A DNA stretch of 64,000 nt from PMP191F sp047602185 (GTDB taxonomy: Bacteria > Bacteroidota > Bacteroidia > Chitinophagales > Chitinophagaceae): NCBI GenBank assembly GCA_047602185.1, contig JASGHY010000001.1, forward strand, positions 3,348,001 through 3,412,000. The letters run 5' to 3'. Positions within the stretch are counted from its first letter, which is position 1; each line of letters begins with the position of its first letter. The notes beneath the pieces were generated by a model. The model was not told where the DNA came from. It worked only from the letters and a program-made list of their open reading frames with translations, and made no database searches. The position numbers were made by a program, and so were the translations under genes. This document shows, one piece after another, positions 8,539-17,367 of the stretch.

Positions 8539-10125
8539 TTAATTGTTATTGATCTTCTGCGACTGCTTTACCGGCAATACGATAATGAAATTACTACCCT
8601 CCCCTTCCTTGCTTCTGGCGGTAAGTATCCCATTATGGTTATCTACGATCTTTTTTACAATAGCCAGTCCTATACCTGTACCCTCATATTCTTCTTTGGA
8701 ATGTAATCTTTGGAAAATTGAAAATATCCTGTCGAGGTAAACTTCATTAAAGCCGATACCGTTATCAGTTACACTGATCCTGCAATAAGCCCCTGAAGCA
8801 TTAGCGGCGGCAAATGCCGATCTATCATCTATCAACTCTGCTTTAATTTCAATACGTGGCAGTACATCCTTTTGTGAAAACTTCAGGGCATTACTGAGTA
8901 TGTTCTGAAATACCTGCCGCATTTGAGCGGGTATTACTTCTATTGATGGGATCTCATCAACCTCTACAAATGCTTTCTTTTCGGTGATCAACAATTCCAT
9001 ATCACCCATAATATCACTAATGATATTATTCAGATTAGTCATTTCATAAGCCCCGGTTATCGATAATTCTGAATACCCCAATACATCTGTAATGAGATTA
9101 GTCATTCTTTCCGATGACCGGATAATTCTGTCCATAAAGGCAACAGCGTCGGGATTCTGTTGTAAAAACTTATCTCTTACCAGGTTACTGAATACCTGTA
9201 TTTTGCGTAAAGGCTCTTTAAGGTCATGCGAAGCTACATAGGCAAATTGTTGCAGTTCGTGATTACTGGCTTCCAGCTCACGATTAGCATTCTGTAGTTC
9301 CTGGGTACGTTCAATTACCCTTTGCTCCAGCAACTGGTTCACCATACGTTGCTGGTGAATATCTGTAAATATGCCCACCCATTTTACGATCTCTTTATCC
9401 TGTTTTACAGGGGTCATACTCAACAAATGAAAGCGATAAACAGATTCGGCCAATGGTTTGATACGGATCTCTGCAACCAAAGGTCTCCCGGAGTCAATAG
9501 CTTGCTGCAAACAGGCAGCTACCGACAATTGCCCTGGCTGCGTTTCCGGTAAAGTTTCCTTCCTGATAGAATACTGGTACCAATGATGATTCACAAACTC
9601 AATATTGCCACCTGCGTCGGAAGTGAATGCTATTTGTTGAATTGATTCAAGAATAAGACGTAGTTCCTGTACACTCTGCTGCAGTTCTTTCTCAGCCTGT
9701 TTTCTGAATTCTATTTCTTCCCGTAGTGTTTTGTGAATGGCATTCAATTCCGCAGCCTGCTCCTGCAGGCGTACAAAGGTCTTTACCTTCAGTAACAGAA
9801 TATCGGGATCAAAAGGCTTGGTAATATAATCTATAGCACCTGAGGAATAGCCTTTGGTAATAAAGCGCTTTTCAGTGTTAACTGCAGAAAGAAAGATAAT
9901 AGGTATATGCTTGGATTTACTATAACCACTAACAGCTTCTGCTACTTCAAAACCATCCATCCCCGGCATCTGTACATCCAGGATAATAAGAGAATAGGTG
10001 TTTTTTAAAATCTTTTTTAATGCCTCTTCACCTGATGAAGCAGCATCTACCCGGAACTGGTTTAGCTCAAGAATCCTTTTTAATGAAAATATGTTTTCCG
10101 GATTGTCATCAACAATTAGAATCAT
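8539..10125 (-). CDS. REC-PAS-histidine kinase
   Basis: This 528-residue soluble protein begins with a receiver domain (VDDNPENIF, acceptor Asp50 in IILDVQMPGMDG, Lys in ITKPFDPD). A short coiled coil, a PAS-like domain (about 150-260), another coiled coil and a histidine kinase core follow, with His300 in ASHDLKEPL and ATPase boxes NILSNALKF, DNGIGF and GTGIGLAIV. The HDLKEP H-box is of the phytochrome-type kinase subgroup. With an input receiver and an output kinase it can relay phosphate between systems. It is the first gene of the five-gene operon, 31 bp ahead of the giant hybrid kinase; the promoter should lie in 10126-10377. Confidence 0.92.
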   Translation of the reverse strand: MILIVDDNPENIFSLKRILELNQFRVDAASSGEEALKKILKNTYSLIILDVQMPGMDGFEVAEAVSGYSKSKHIPIIFLSAVNTEKRFITKGYSSGAIDYITKPFDPDILLLKVKTFVRLQEQAAELNAIHKTLREEIEFRKQAEKELQQSVQELRLILESIQQIAFTSDAGGNIEFVNHHWYQYSIRKETLPETQPGQLSVAACLQQAIDSGRPLVAEIRIKPLAESVYRFHLLSMTPVKQDKEIVKWVGIFTDIHQQRMVNQLLEQRVIERTQELQNANRELEASNHELQQFAYVASHDLKEPLRKIQVFSNLVRDKFLQQNPDAVAFMDRIIRSSERMTNLITDVLGYSELSITGAYEMTNLNNIISDIMGDMELLITEKKAFVEVDEIPSIEVIPAQMRQVFQNILSNALKFSQKDVLPRIEIKAELIDDRSAFAAANASGAYCRISVTDNGIGFNEVYLDRIFSIFQRLHSKEEYEGTGIGLAIVKKIVDNHNGILTARSKEGEGSNFIIVLPVKQSQKINNN

Positions 10126-10377
10126 ATGTTTAAAGTAACATCAATTTATTTAAAATCGGGAGTCCGAAAACACAAAAACTCATTGATATTCAACATTATC
10201 TGCGCTCTCAAATTATACGCCAATTCACCATTACCCAATTCGGGTAATATTTTCTACGTAGTATTACCTGCAGACTGTTTAGATGCGCCACAGGGGAGAC
10301 ATTAGCCATTGTGGAATAGTAGGCTTCTATGGCGTTAAATGCAGGCATTTCCTTTAATTTAGCCCTAAGAACCTCTT

Positions 10378-11274
10378 ATGAATCCTTTTCAACGAAATCT
10401 TTTCCTGCTAGTTTTTATGGCTTCACTATTACCCGCCTGCAACTCTCCGCTAAACACACAAACAGCAATAAAGCAATTACTGGAACAGCAACAAGGTGTT
10501 TTTGCAGTAGCGTTTAAAGATCTGCAAACAGGCAACACTATATTTATCAACAAACATGAAGTATTTCATGCTGCCAGTACAATGAAAACGCCAGTAATGA
10601 TTGAAGTATTTAAACAGGCGGCAGAAGGGAAATTTTCCATGACAGATTCAGCGATAATAAAAAATACATTTAGCAGTATTGTTGATGGTAGTCCTTTCCA
10701 ATTATCCGCTTCTGATGATAGTGAACAGGAGTTGTACGGGCAAGTGGGAACTAAAAGGACAATTGCCGCACTTGTATACGATATGATCATTGTAAGCAGT
10801 AACCTGGCTACCAATATGCTTATTGAGAAGGTAGATGCCCGGAATGTAATGCATACCATGCGTCAACTGGGAGCCAATGACATCCAGGTATTACGTGGGG
10901 TGGAAGATTCAAAAGCCTATGAAAAAGGATTAAACAATACCACTACCGCTTATGATCTGATGCTCATCTTTGAAAAACTGGCAAAGGGTGAAATAGTGAG
11001 TGATAGTACATCACAGGCAATGGCTAATATTTTGCTTGATCAGCGGTTCAATGAGGTTATTCCGGCCCTGCTACCCAAAGATGTGAAGGTGGCACATAAA
11101 ACGGGGAATATAACCGGGGTGCAGCATGACTCCGGTATTGTGTATTTACCCGATGGACGTAAATATGTACTGGTAATCTTGTCTAAGCAACTGAGTGATA
11201 CAGCTACAGCCATTAAGGCAATGGCCAAAGTATCTGAAATGATTTATCAATACGAACAGCAACAAAAGCAGTAG
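10378..11274 (+). CDS. Class A (serine) beta-lactamase family lipoprotein
   Basis: This 298-residue protein has a lipoprotein signal peptide with a lipobox ending at Cys21 (LLPAC), so it is probably anchored in the periplasm or outer membrane. The class A active-site motifs are present: Ser67-Thr-Met-Lys70, the SxN-type triad Ser140-Ser141-Asn142, an ExxLN omega-loop motif from Glu182 and Lys241-Thr-Gly. The usual SDN reads SSN here, a substitution seen in some environmental class A enzymes. It likely hydrolyses beta-lactams. A related serine hydrolase role cannot be excluded. It is transcribed away from the signalling operon and stands alone. Confidence 0.85.
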   Translation: MNPFQRNLFLLVFMASLLPACNSPLNTQTAIKQLLEQQQGVFAVAFKDLQTGNTIFINKHEVFHAASTMKTPVMIEVFKQAAEGKFSMTDSAIIKNTFSSIVDGSPFQLSASDDSEQELYGQVGTKRTIAALVYDMIIVSSNLATNMLIEKVDARNVMHTMRQLGANDIQVLRGVEDSKAYEKGLNNTTTAYDLMLIFEKLAKGEIVSDSTSQAMANILLDQRFNEVIPALLPKDVKVAHKTGNITGVQHDSGIVYLPDGRKYVLVILSKQLSDTATAIKAMAKVSEMIYQYEQQQKQ

Positions 11275-11283
11275 AACTTATTA

Positions 11284-11608
11284 TAAAAAAAAGGCGGCTC
11301 CGAGGAATCGGTGCCGCGTATCACATGAGAAAAATTCTATTACCGCAACCACGCCCGAAGGCCCGGAGAAATAGCTGCGATAGGTAAATTAGAGTATCTC
11401 CGGAATGCGTTTATGTTATGTATACTAACTATGTAATGTTTTCAGTCGTTCCCGGTAACAGCACATTTGCTTATATGACGATTATAATCTGTGCAAATTG
11501 CCTTTCTGGTAAAATTTTTCCAGAATTATGTCCGGTTACTCATCAGCAGAACACCTGGCAGGATTAAGCTACTTGATTATCTACCTACTTCTCTCTTATC
11601 ATTTCACG
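11284..11608 (-). ncRNA. Candidate structured non-coding RNA (unrecognised family)
   Basis: No protein frame explains the 770-bp gap 11275-12047, yet it holds a complete minus-strand transcription unit. A promoter (TTTG-N19-TAGCTTTG, 11642-11612) precedes it, and a GC-rich hairpin followed by eight T residues ends it (11317-11285). Between them the RNA can fold into several local stems: a 22-nt near-palindrome at 11525-11504, a stem around GATTATAATC, a 7-bp stem CCGGAGA/TCTCCGG spanning 11403-11364, and a UUCG-capped hairpin near 11355. I could not match it to tmRNA, RNase P RNA, SRP RNA or 6S RNA from memory. Length is about 325 nt; the ends are predicted, not measured. Confidence 0.5.
11285..11317 (-). 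terminator. Intrinsic terminator of the candidate ncRNA
   Basis: Read on the minus strand, a 10-bp GC-rich stem with one mismatch and a four-base loop is followed directly by TTTTTTTT. The plus strand lacks a T-run after the hairpin, so it does not look like the beta-lactamase terminator. Confidence 0.75.
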
Positions 11609-11611
11609 CTG

Positions 11612-11642
11612 CAAAGCTAATTAAACCATATAGTCTTGCAAA
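11612..11642 (-). promoter_or_regulatory. Consensus Bacteroidota promoter of the candidate ncRNA
   Basis: On the minus strand TTTG (11642-11639), a 19-bp spacer and TAGCTTTG (11619-11612) give an exact match to the Bacteroidota primary-sigma consensus TTTG-N19-TAnnTTTG. Transcription should begin near 11608. Confidence 0.6.
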
Positions 11643-12047
11643 TTATTTATGAGATATTATAGCGTGCTAGATAAGATGAAATACGAAAAATCTTGCTCCA
11701 GCGATGCCCGTGCACGTATTTATTTTATTTATGCTGTTAACAAGGCAATAACCTCAATTCGGCAAAATCAACGTTTCAGCGGTTAGATTACCCTAAAAAC
11801 ACGATAAACAGGCAAATAGACACTACACAAGCAGTATATCATTACCCTGCTATTTAAGCCAAACTTACCAGCGACAGGCCTTTCAAAACATGCCAGTACT
11901 TATAACTTATCGTGAATATTAAATACAGCTATACCAAAGGACATTATTTACGATAAACGGGATAACATATTTATCGTTCATCATACTTATGAAGTTTCAG
12001 TTATATATCCCACTAGTTTGGTAGATATATAATGTTACGACATTATG

Positions 12048-12722
12048 CTAGCTTACCTTTGAATAATGCAATGGCTGCTTATGTAAAATATCCATGATCA
12101 ATTCATAGATATCATCATCACGATAATTATAACGAAACTCCGTTTCTTTCACATGCAGGTACAGTGTACTGCTGTTTAAGCCTCTGAACTTTACCAGCCT
12201 GGACTTAAGCAAACCCCAGAACATATCGACCTCATCAATCTGAGATTTGCCACGAACCTGTATAGGCGCAGCATCACTGATACGATAAAGCTTTACATTG
12301 TTGAAATCTGCAATACCATGGTAAATATGCAACCTGTGCTGCTTTAACTGCTCGTAATCCACTTCTGTCTTGCCTTTCAGCCAATCATACAACCATTCAG
12401 GTTCCACTTCCATCATCTTATCGGTATATATGGCACCATCCTGCCTGAATATTCCATAAAATGCTTTCTTCACATCTTTTCCTGCCTGTTTGTCGATAGG
12501 AAGAAATGCAATGGTTCCGTTGTTGTAATGAAATGGATTTCTGTGTTCACAGAAGCGTGCGACGTGCGTGCGCAGCAACTTGAAATACGCATTTACTGTA
12601 ATGCGGCTAATACCTGTGATGTTGGCTATTTGTGTTGCTGTAAGATCCTCACAATAAAATCTTACCAGCTCCCTAACCTTCCTTTCAGAAAGATGGGCTC
12701 CTTTCAAAAATTTGTTTTTCAT
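12048..12722 (-). CDS. IS1595-like transposase homologue, probably a relic or domesticated
   Basis: This 224-residue protein starts with an HTH-like segment (LTATQIANITGISRITVNAYF). Its C-terminus (FWGLLKSRLVKFRG, then LHVKETEFRYNYR) matches the end of IS1595-family DDE transposases. In that family the last catalytic residue is the Glu in an ESFW-like motif; here the position reads DMFW. The protein lacks the N-terminal zinc ribbon of many full-length members, and I saw no terminal inverted repeats or target duplication. It may therefore be an immobile relic or a co-opted protein. A 9-bp dyad (TTATATATC/GATATATAA, around 12000-12033) lies just past the stop. Confidence 0.65.
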   Translation of the reverse strand: MKNKFLKGAHLSERKVRELVRFYCEDLTATQIANITGISRITVNAYFKLLRTHVARFCEHRNPFHYNNGTIAFLPIDKQAGKDVKKAFYGIFRQDGAIYTDKMMEVEPEWLYDWLKGKTEVDYEQLKQHRLHIYHGIADFNNVKLYRISDAAPIQVRGKSQIDEVDMFWGLLKSRLVKFRGLNSSTLYLHVKETEFRYNYRDDDIYELIMDILHKQPLHYSKVS

Positions 12723-13032
12723 GGCAACCGGGTGGTTTGAAGTACGTAACTCTACGTAAATAAGACATTTTTTATTATAACACTTTTGTTAAAACTTTAT
12801 AAACGGTATCAAAAACTGATGCCTATGCTTAAAAAAAGTGGTCAATAAAAATGCAATGATGACAAGCTGCTTAATGTAATTATCATGATCGTTTAAGATC
12901 ATAAATATTTACAACAACTAATCATCAACAACTGTTCAGTGATAGCTAAAACGCAGTAGCAGGCTGCATCACAGAGGATTATTACTTTATATGAAGACTT
13001 GCTTAAACGATTTACTTACCCAATTACCTCTA
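12723..13032. other. 310-bp AT-rich gap, no gene seen
   Basis: This gap lies between two minus-strand genes. It holds two short dyads, TACGTA-N4-TACGTA near 12741 and ATGATC-N6-GATCAT near 12880. I could not place a promoter or terminator with confidence. Confidence 0.4.
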
Positions 13033-15084
13033 TTACTTTTTCATTATTTGTTGTATCAATAATGTTAGCTTTTCAGCGGATGGTAACACTGCTTTTTCAA
13101 GTATCATATTCATTGGTATGGCAGGTACATTTAATGCTCCCATTACTTCAACAGGAGCATCAAGCCATTGGAAACAATGATATGAAATTCGCGCGGCCAA
13201 TGCCTCTGCAAACGAATTGTTCTGCTGCTCCTCTGTAAGTACTATACACTTACCATGTTTCTTTACAGTATCAAAAATGAGTTCTTCATCGAGCGGGTAT
13301 AATGTACGCAGATCTATAACTTCTACCTGTTGTGGGAAATTGGCAACAGCAGCTTTTGCCCAATATACACCCATGCCATAAGTTATTATACAGCAGGACT
13401 CGCCATTGTTAATGTTCTCAGCACTGGCAGCTATCACAATGTTTGCTTTACCTAATGGCAATATATAATCACTGGAAGGTTCAATGCTCTTTGCACTTTC
13501 TGTGCCGGGAACTTTACTCCAGTAAAGCCCTTTATGCTCCAACATCACTACAGGGTTAGGATCAAGAAATGCGGCTTTCATCAGACCTTTCATGTCTGCA
13601 GCATTAGAGGGATATACTACTTTAATTCCTTTAATAGTAAGTAAAGTAGATTCTACACATCCACTATGATAAGGACCGCCGCCACCATAGGCACCTGTCG
13701 GTACACGTATAAGCGTTTGAACAGGAAACTTACCACAACTGAGATAACATGACTTTGATATTTCTGTTACCAACTGATTAAGGCCCGGATAAATATAATC
13801 GGCAAACTGTACTTCTACTATTGGCTTTACTCCAACTGCACTCATCCCTGTTGTAGACCCTATGATATAGGCTTCCTGTATTGCGGTATTGAAAACCCGG
13901 TGTTCCCCAAACTGGTCAGCCAATGTAGCTGCTTCACGGAAAACCCCGCCTAATCTTTTACCTACATCCTGGCCATATAATACAGCTTCAGGATATGTTT
14001 GCATAATTTCACGGATAGCAAACAAGGCAGCGTCTACCATCAGCACCTTTTCTCCACCGGCAGGTTCACGGGTGCCCGTTTCTTTAACTACAGGGGTAGC
14101 AACAAACACATGATCTGCTGCTGTAGCAGCATCAGGTTCAGGTGCCTGTACCGCCTGTTGAAATTGTTCAGTTACAAATATTACAGCATCTTCTTCCATT
14201 CGTTGCAACTGTTCCTCCGGAATACCTAATTGTAACAGGCGACTGCGCAACTTAGGGCCAGGATCATCTTTTGTATGGACAACCAGATCTTCTGCAGAAC
14301 GGTAGAACTCCTTTCGCACCCCACTGGTATGATGACCAAGCAAGGGCACCTTTGCCTGTACCAGGTACGGTGTACGGTATTGCCGTACATGCTGAATTAC
14401 GCGCCGCATGGTATCATAGCTCTCTTCAAAATTGCTTCCATCAATACGTACCGTATCTATACCCGGGAAGCCCCCTGCATACGTACAGGCGTCCATTGCA
14501 CGGGCTTCGTCGGCACTTACGCTAATACCCCAACCATTATCCTGTACAAGATAGATGACAGGTAATTTCTTTAATGCAGCAAACTGGAATGCCTCACTTA
14601 CCTCCCCTTCTGTAACACTAGCGTCGCCCAGCGAGCATATTACTACAGGTAGCTGGCCGGTATCGGCCAAACCTACTCTTTCTTTATACTGTATTCCCTG
14701 TGCGATGCCCGTAGCTGGTATCACCTGCATGCCAGTAGCACTGCTCTGATGGATCATTACAGGCTTATCAGAGCCCCTGTAATTAGGATGAGAGTAATAT
14801 TCCCTTCCACCGGTAAATATATCATCGCGCCGGGCCAGCAATTGCAGCATGAGCTCATATGGAGAAAACCCGAGACCCAGCAATAAGCTCTCATCCCGGT
14901 AATAAGGGCTCACATAATCGCAGGGAAGTAATTGGAAGGCAGTGGCCAGTTGTATTGCTTCATGCCCCCGTGAAGTAGAATGTACATATTTACAGACCTG
15001 TCTGTTGGCTTCATAAGTATCTGCCATAGAACGGGCATCACACATCAGGCGGTAAGCTTTTAATAAAATATCGGTAGCTATCAT
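13033..15084 (-). CDS. Thiamine-dependent 2-oxoacid dehydrogenase E1, fused alpha and beta subunits
   Basis: This 683-residue protein joins an E1-alpha domain (about 1-310) and an E1-beta domain (about 345-683), which are separate in many bacteria. The ThDP-binding signature is GDASVTEGE...QDNGWG in the alpha half; the beta half carries the GQDVGKRLGG and YGGGGPYHSGC blocks and a C-terminal transketolase-like domain. The fusion is usual in Bacteroidota for the branched-chain 2-oxoacid dehydrogenase E1, which decarboxylates branched-chain 2-oxoacids for transfer to the E2 lipoyl domain; a pyruvate-type substrate cannot be excluded. E2 and E3 are not adjacent. A TACATTTG box (15108-15101) lies 16 bp before the start but lacks a clear -33 TTTG. 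Confidence 0.88.
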   Translation of the reverse strand: MIATDILLKAYRLMCDARSMADTYEANRQVCKYVHSTSRGHEAIQLATAFQLLPCDYVSPYYRDESLLLGLGFSPYELMLQLLARRDDIFTGGREYYSHPNYRGSDKPVMIHQSSATGMQVIPATGIAQGIQYKERVGLADTGQLPVVICSLGDASVTEGEVSEAFQFAALKKLPVIYLVQDNGWGISVSADEARAMDACTYAGGFPGIDTVRIDGSNFEESYDTMRRVIQHVRQYRTPYLVQAKVPLLGHHTSGVRKEFYRSAEDLVVHTKDDPGPKLRSRLLQLGIPEEQLQRMEEDAVIFVTEQFQQAVQAPEPDAATAADHVFVATPVVKETGTREPAGGEKVLMVDAALFAIREIMQTYPEAVLYGQDVGKRLGGVFREAATLADQFGEHRVFNTAIQEAYIIGSTTGMSAVGVKPIVEVQFADYIYPGLNQLVTEISKSCYLSCGKFPVQTLIRVPTGAYGGGGPYHSGCVESTLLTIKGIKVVYPSNAADMKGLMKAAFLDPNPVVMLEHKGLYWSKVPGTESAKSIEPSSDYILPLGKANIVIAASAENINNGESCCIITYGMGVYWAKAAVANFPQQVEVIDLRTLYPLDEELIFDTVKKHGKCIVLTEEQQNNSFAEALAARISYHCFQWLDAPVEVMGALNVPAIPMNMILEKAVLPSAEKLTLLIQQIMKK

Positions 15085-15181
15085 AGCAAGCAGTATCGGG
15101 CAAATGTAATAATAACAGTCGTTAGTTTTTTAGGATAACAGCATTATTTAAATGTGTTTACGCAGAACAGGCGTGTAAAAT

Positions 15182-15217
15182 AAAAAAGCCATCCCGCAGA
15201 AGCGGAACGGCCTTTTT
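15182..15217 (-). terminator. Intrinsic terminator after the FAH-family gene
   Basis: A ten-base stem with two mismatches (GCCATCCCGC/GCGGAACGGC) around an AGAA loop is flanked by an A-run and a T-run. On the minus strand it ends in TTTTTT just past the gene that stops at 15240. Confidence 0.75.
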
Positions 15218-15239
15218 CCTTGTAGTGATCTATATAACG

Positions 15240-15851
15240 TTACTTGATCTCGAGTGCTAACAGGCTATCATCTTCAATGAAGCCTTCCAGTTCATCTCCT
15301 ACTACTACTTCTCCTACACCTGCAGGTGTCCCGGTAAACACCAGGTCCCCAATATTAACGGAAAAATAGTTAGAAATGTATGCAACCACCTTATCGAAAT
15401 TGTTAAGCATTAACCCCGAATTACCTTGTTGCACTAATTCCTTGTTCTTATAAAGACAAAAATTAATATCTTTTTTATTCTTGACATTCTGAAGGGGGAT
15501 CCATTTACCGATAACAGCAGAGTTATCCCATGCTTTTGCCTTCTCCCAGGGGAGTCCTTTTTCCTTCAATTCGGCCTGAATATCGCGGGCAGTGAAATCA
15601 ATACCTACAGTTACAGCATCGTAGTATTTGCTGGCAAAACGCTCCTGTATGTATTTTCCATTTTTAGATATCCTCAATACCAATTCACATTCATAATGTA
15701 GCTCGTTGGTAAACTCAGGATAATAAAATGGCGTATGAGCCTGGAGTAAAGCACTTTTGGGCTTCATAAAAATGATAGGCTCTTCCGGAACCTCGTTGCC
15801 CAGCTCTTTTGCGTGTGCCACATAATTACGGCCTACACAGAAAATTTTCAT
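15240..15851 (-). CDS. Fumarylacetoacetate hydrolase (FAH) family protein
   Basis: From the ATG at 15851 the product is 203 residues, the short form of the family. The motifs are KIFCVGRNY at the start, PIIFMKPKSAL, the acidic metal-binding HYECELVLRI, GIDFTARDIQ, and FTGTPAGVGEVVVGD near the end. Members are divalent-metal hydrolases or decarboxylases of 2-oxo or dicarbonyl acids, for example acylpyruvate hydrolase or oxaloacetate decarboxylase. The exact reaction is not predictable. A TTG codon three positions upstream (15860) extends the frame but the ATG is the more natural start. It is a single gene with its own terminator. Confidence 0.87.
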   Translation of the reverse strand: MKIFCVGRNYVAHAKELGNEVPEEPIIFMKPKSALLQAHTPFYYPEFTNELHYECELVLRISKNGKYIQERFASKYYDAVTVGIDFTARDIQAELKEKGLPWEKAKAWDNSAVIGKWIPLQNVKNKKDINFCLYKNKELVQQGNSGLMLNNFDKVVAYISNYFSVNIGDLVFTGTPAGVGEVVVGDELEGFIEDDSLLALEIK

Positions 15852-15996
15852 ACTCAACAAAGGGTTTAACTGAGATAATTGTTTTCAAGTTTCATGAGCC
15901 TGAAGAGGCTGGGGTACATCTCATAGGTGTATTGAATATCAAAATCTTATTACCAACAGGCATATTATTGCGAAAATAAAGATTCAATTTAGAATA

Positions 15997-16575
15997 TCAT
16001 AGTGTAAACTCCAATTTATTCGCTTCATTCATAGTTCTTTCGATGCCGCTGATAATCCAGCTCTCGACGATCTCTACACACTTATCGATCTTCTTTTGTA
16101 TAAGTTGAAGTTCTTCACCTGTCCAGCGGCCAAGTACAAAATCGACCTGCCGGCCTTTGGAAAAATTATTCCCTATTCCAAATCTTAAACGAGGATATTG
16201 TTGGGTCTGTAAGATCTCTTCAATATTGGTTAGGCCATTGTGACCAGCACCGCTACCCGAAGAGCGTAACCTGATTTTTGAAAGAGGTAAAGCCAGGTCA
16301 TCTACAATTATCAAAACGTGTTCCAGAGGAATTCTTTGCTTATCCATCCAGTACTTCACAGCTTTTCCGCTCAGGTTCATAAAGGTCGTCGGCTTGACAA
16401 ATATCAAGTTTTTGCCGCGCCATGATATCTCTGCAACGTCGGCTAACCTGTCTGAACGAAAAGAACTTCCATGTTTCCGCACAAATGCATCTACTACATC
16501 GAAGCCTATATTATGCCTTGTTCCTGCATAATCCTGGCCTATATTACCCAGCCCTACTATCAGGAACTTTGACAT
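15997..16575 (-). CDS. pth: Peptidyl-tRNA hydrolase
   Basis: This 192-residue protein has full family length. The signature IVGLGNIGQDYAGTRHNIGF holds the catalytic His21, followed by PTTFMNLSG, the conserved Asp in IIVDDLALP, and the GSGAGHNGL block. The enzyme frees tRNA from peptides that dropped off the ribosome and is essential in most bacteria. It follows rplY on the same strand, the common pairing prs-rplY-pth of many bacteria, seen here complete from 18318 down to 15997. A hairpin lies between rplY and pth. Confidence 0.96.
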   Translation of the reverse strand: MSKFLIVGLGNIGQDYAGTRHNIGFDVVDAFVRKHGSSFRSDRLADVAEISWRGKNLIFVKPTTFMNLSGKAVKYWMDKQRIPLEHVLIIVDDLALPLSKIRLRSSGSGAGHNGLTNIEEILQTQQYPRLRFGIGNNFSKGRQVDFVLGRWTGEELQLIQKKIDKCVEIVESWIISGIERTMNEANKLEFTL

Positions 16576-16675
16576 GTCCGGAAAACTTTATTTCAACAGA
16601 TAACTATACCTTTTTCTTAAATAAAGTAGTGTTCTATTGGTACTGATGGTTATTGATGAGGTGCGGATAAAGTGA

Positions 16676-16697
16676 AAGCCCGGGGTTAACCGGGCTT
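16676..16697 (-). terminator. GC-rich hairpin between rplY and pth
   Basis: AAGCCCGG, a six-base loop and CCGGGCTT form a perfect 8-bp stem just after the rplY stop. The minus-strand T-run is only three bases, so it may attenuate rather than fully stop read-through into pth. Confidence 0.5.
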
Positions 16698-16716
16698 ATA
16701 TAACTGTGATGCTTTT

Positions 16717-17337
16717 TTACTTTTTAGCAGCGGCAGCAGGTTTAGCAGCAGCACCGCCTTTGGCAGCAGGAGCAGCAGCTTCTTCCTGTTTCAACTGTCT
16801 TGTCATTACGATAGACGCGATAGGAATACGGGGAGAGTTCAGAATTTCATAGTTATCAAGAACGACGTCTTCAACACGTACGTTTTCGTTCAACTCCAGA
16901 TTGGTAAGATCTACTTCGATATTTTCTTTCAGGTATTTAGGCAGGGTCTTAATTTTCAGCGCCTTCATTTTAGTGATCAGCTTACCACCAGCTTTAACAC
17001 CAGCTGCACTACCTGTAAATCTCAAAGGAATTGTAGCAATAACGGGTTTATCTTCTACCAGTTCCAGGAAGTCGATGTGAGAAAGGGCATCAGTTACTTT
17101 GTCAAACTGGATGTCTTTCAGAATGCAAATGTAAGTTTTACCACCTGTTTTGATTTCAGCTAACTGGAAATCCGGAGTATATACGAGAGGTTTGAAAGCC
17201 AGCACAGGAGCAGCAAAGCTAACTTCCTGAGCACCGCCGTAAATTACACCAGGCACCAAATCCTGAGAGCGAAGTTGGCGGGCGGCTTTTTTCCCGGTTT
17301 CGGTCCTCAGTTGTCCTTCGATTGTAATTGTTTTCAT
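16717..17337 (-). CDS. rplY: 50S ribosomal protein L25 (CTC form)
   Basis: This 206-residue protein has the two-domain CTC-type L25 layout: an N-terminal 5S rRNA-binding domain (starting ITIEGQLRTETGKKAARQLR and including GVIYGG) and a C-terminal beta domain (about 95-185). A low-complexity Ala/Lys/Gly tail ends it, which is common in Bacteroidota ribosomal proteins. It binds 5S rRNA in the large subunit. It sits 30 bp after prs on the same strand, so the two are probably co-transcribed. Confidence 0.95.
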   Translation of the reverse strand: MKTITIEGQLRTETGKKAARQLRSQDLVPGVIYGGAQEVSFAAPVLAFKPLVYTPDFQLAEIKTGGKTYICILKDIQFDKVTDALSHIDFLELVEDKPVIATIPLRFTGSAAGVKAGGKLITKMKALKIKTLPKYLKENIEVDLTNLELNENVRVEDVVLDNYEILNSPRIPIASIVMTRQLKQEEAAAPAAKGGAAAKPAAAAKK

Positions 17338-17367
17338 TATCTATGTTTGTTTTAAAATTTACCTTCT

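Noticed and set aside
11285..11317. Hairpin resembling the GGCACCGA...TCGG end of some tracrRNAs
   Set aside because: There is no CRISPR array or cas gene in the window and the likeness is limited to a generic GC-rich terminator stem.
11539..11546. CTGATGAG on the minus strand, like a hammerhead ribozyme core
   Set aside because: No stem II followed by a GAAA segment at the right distance, and no stems I and III.
12048..12722. Complete IS1595 insertion sequence
   Set aside because: No terminal inverted repeats or target duplication could be found in 11900-13030.
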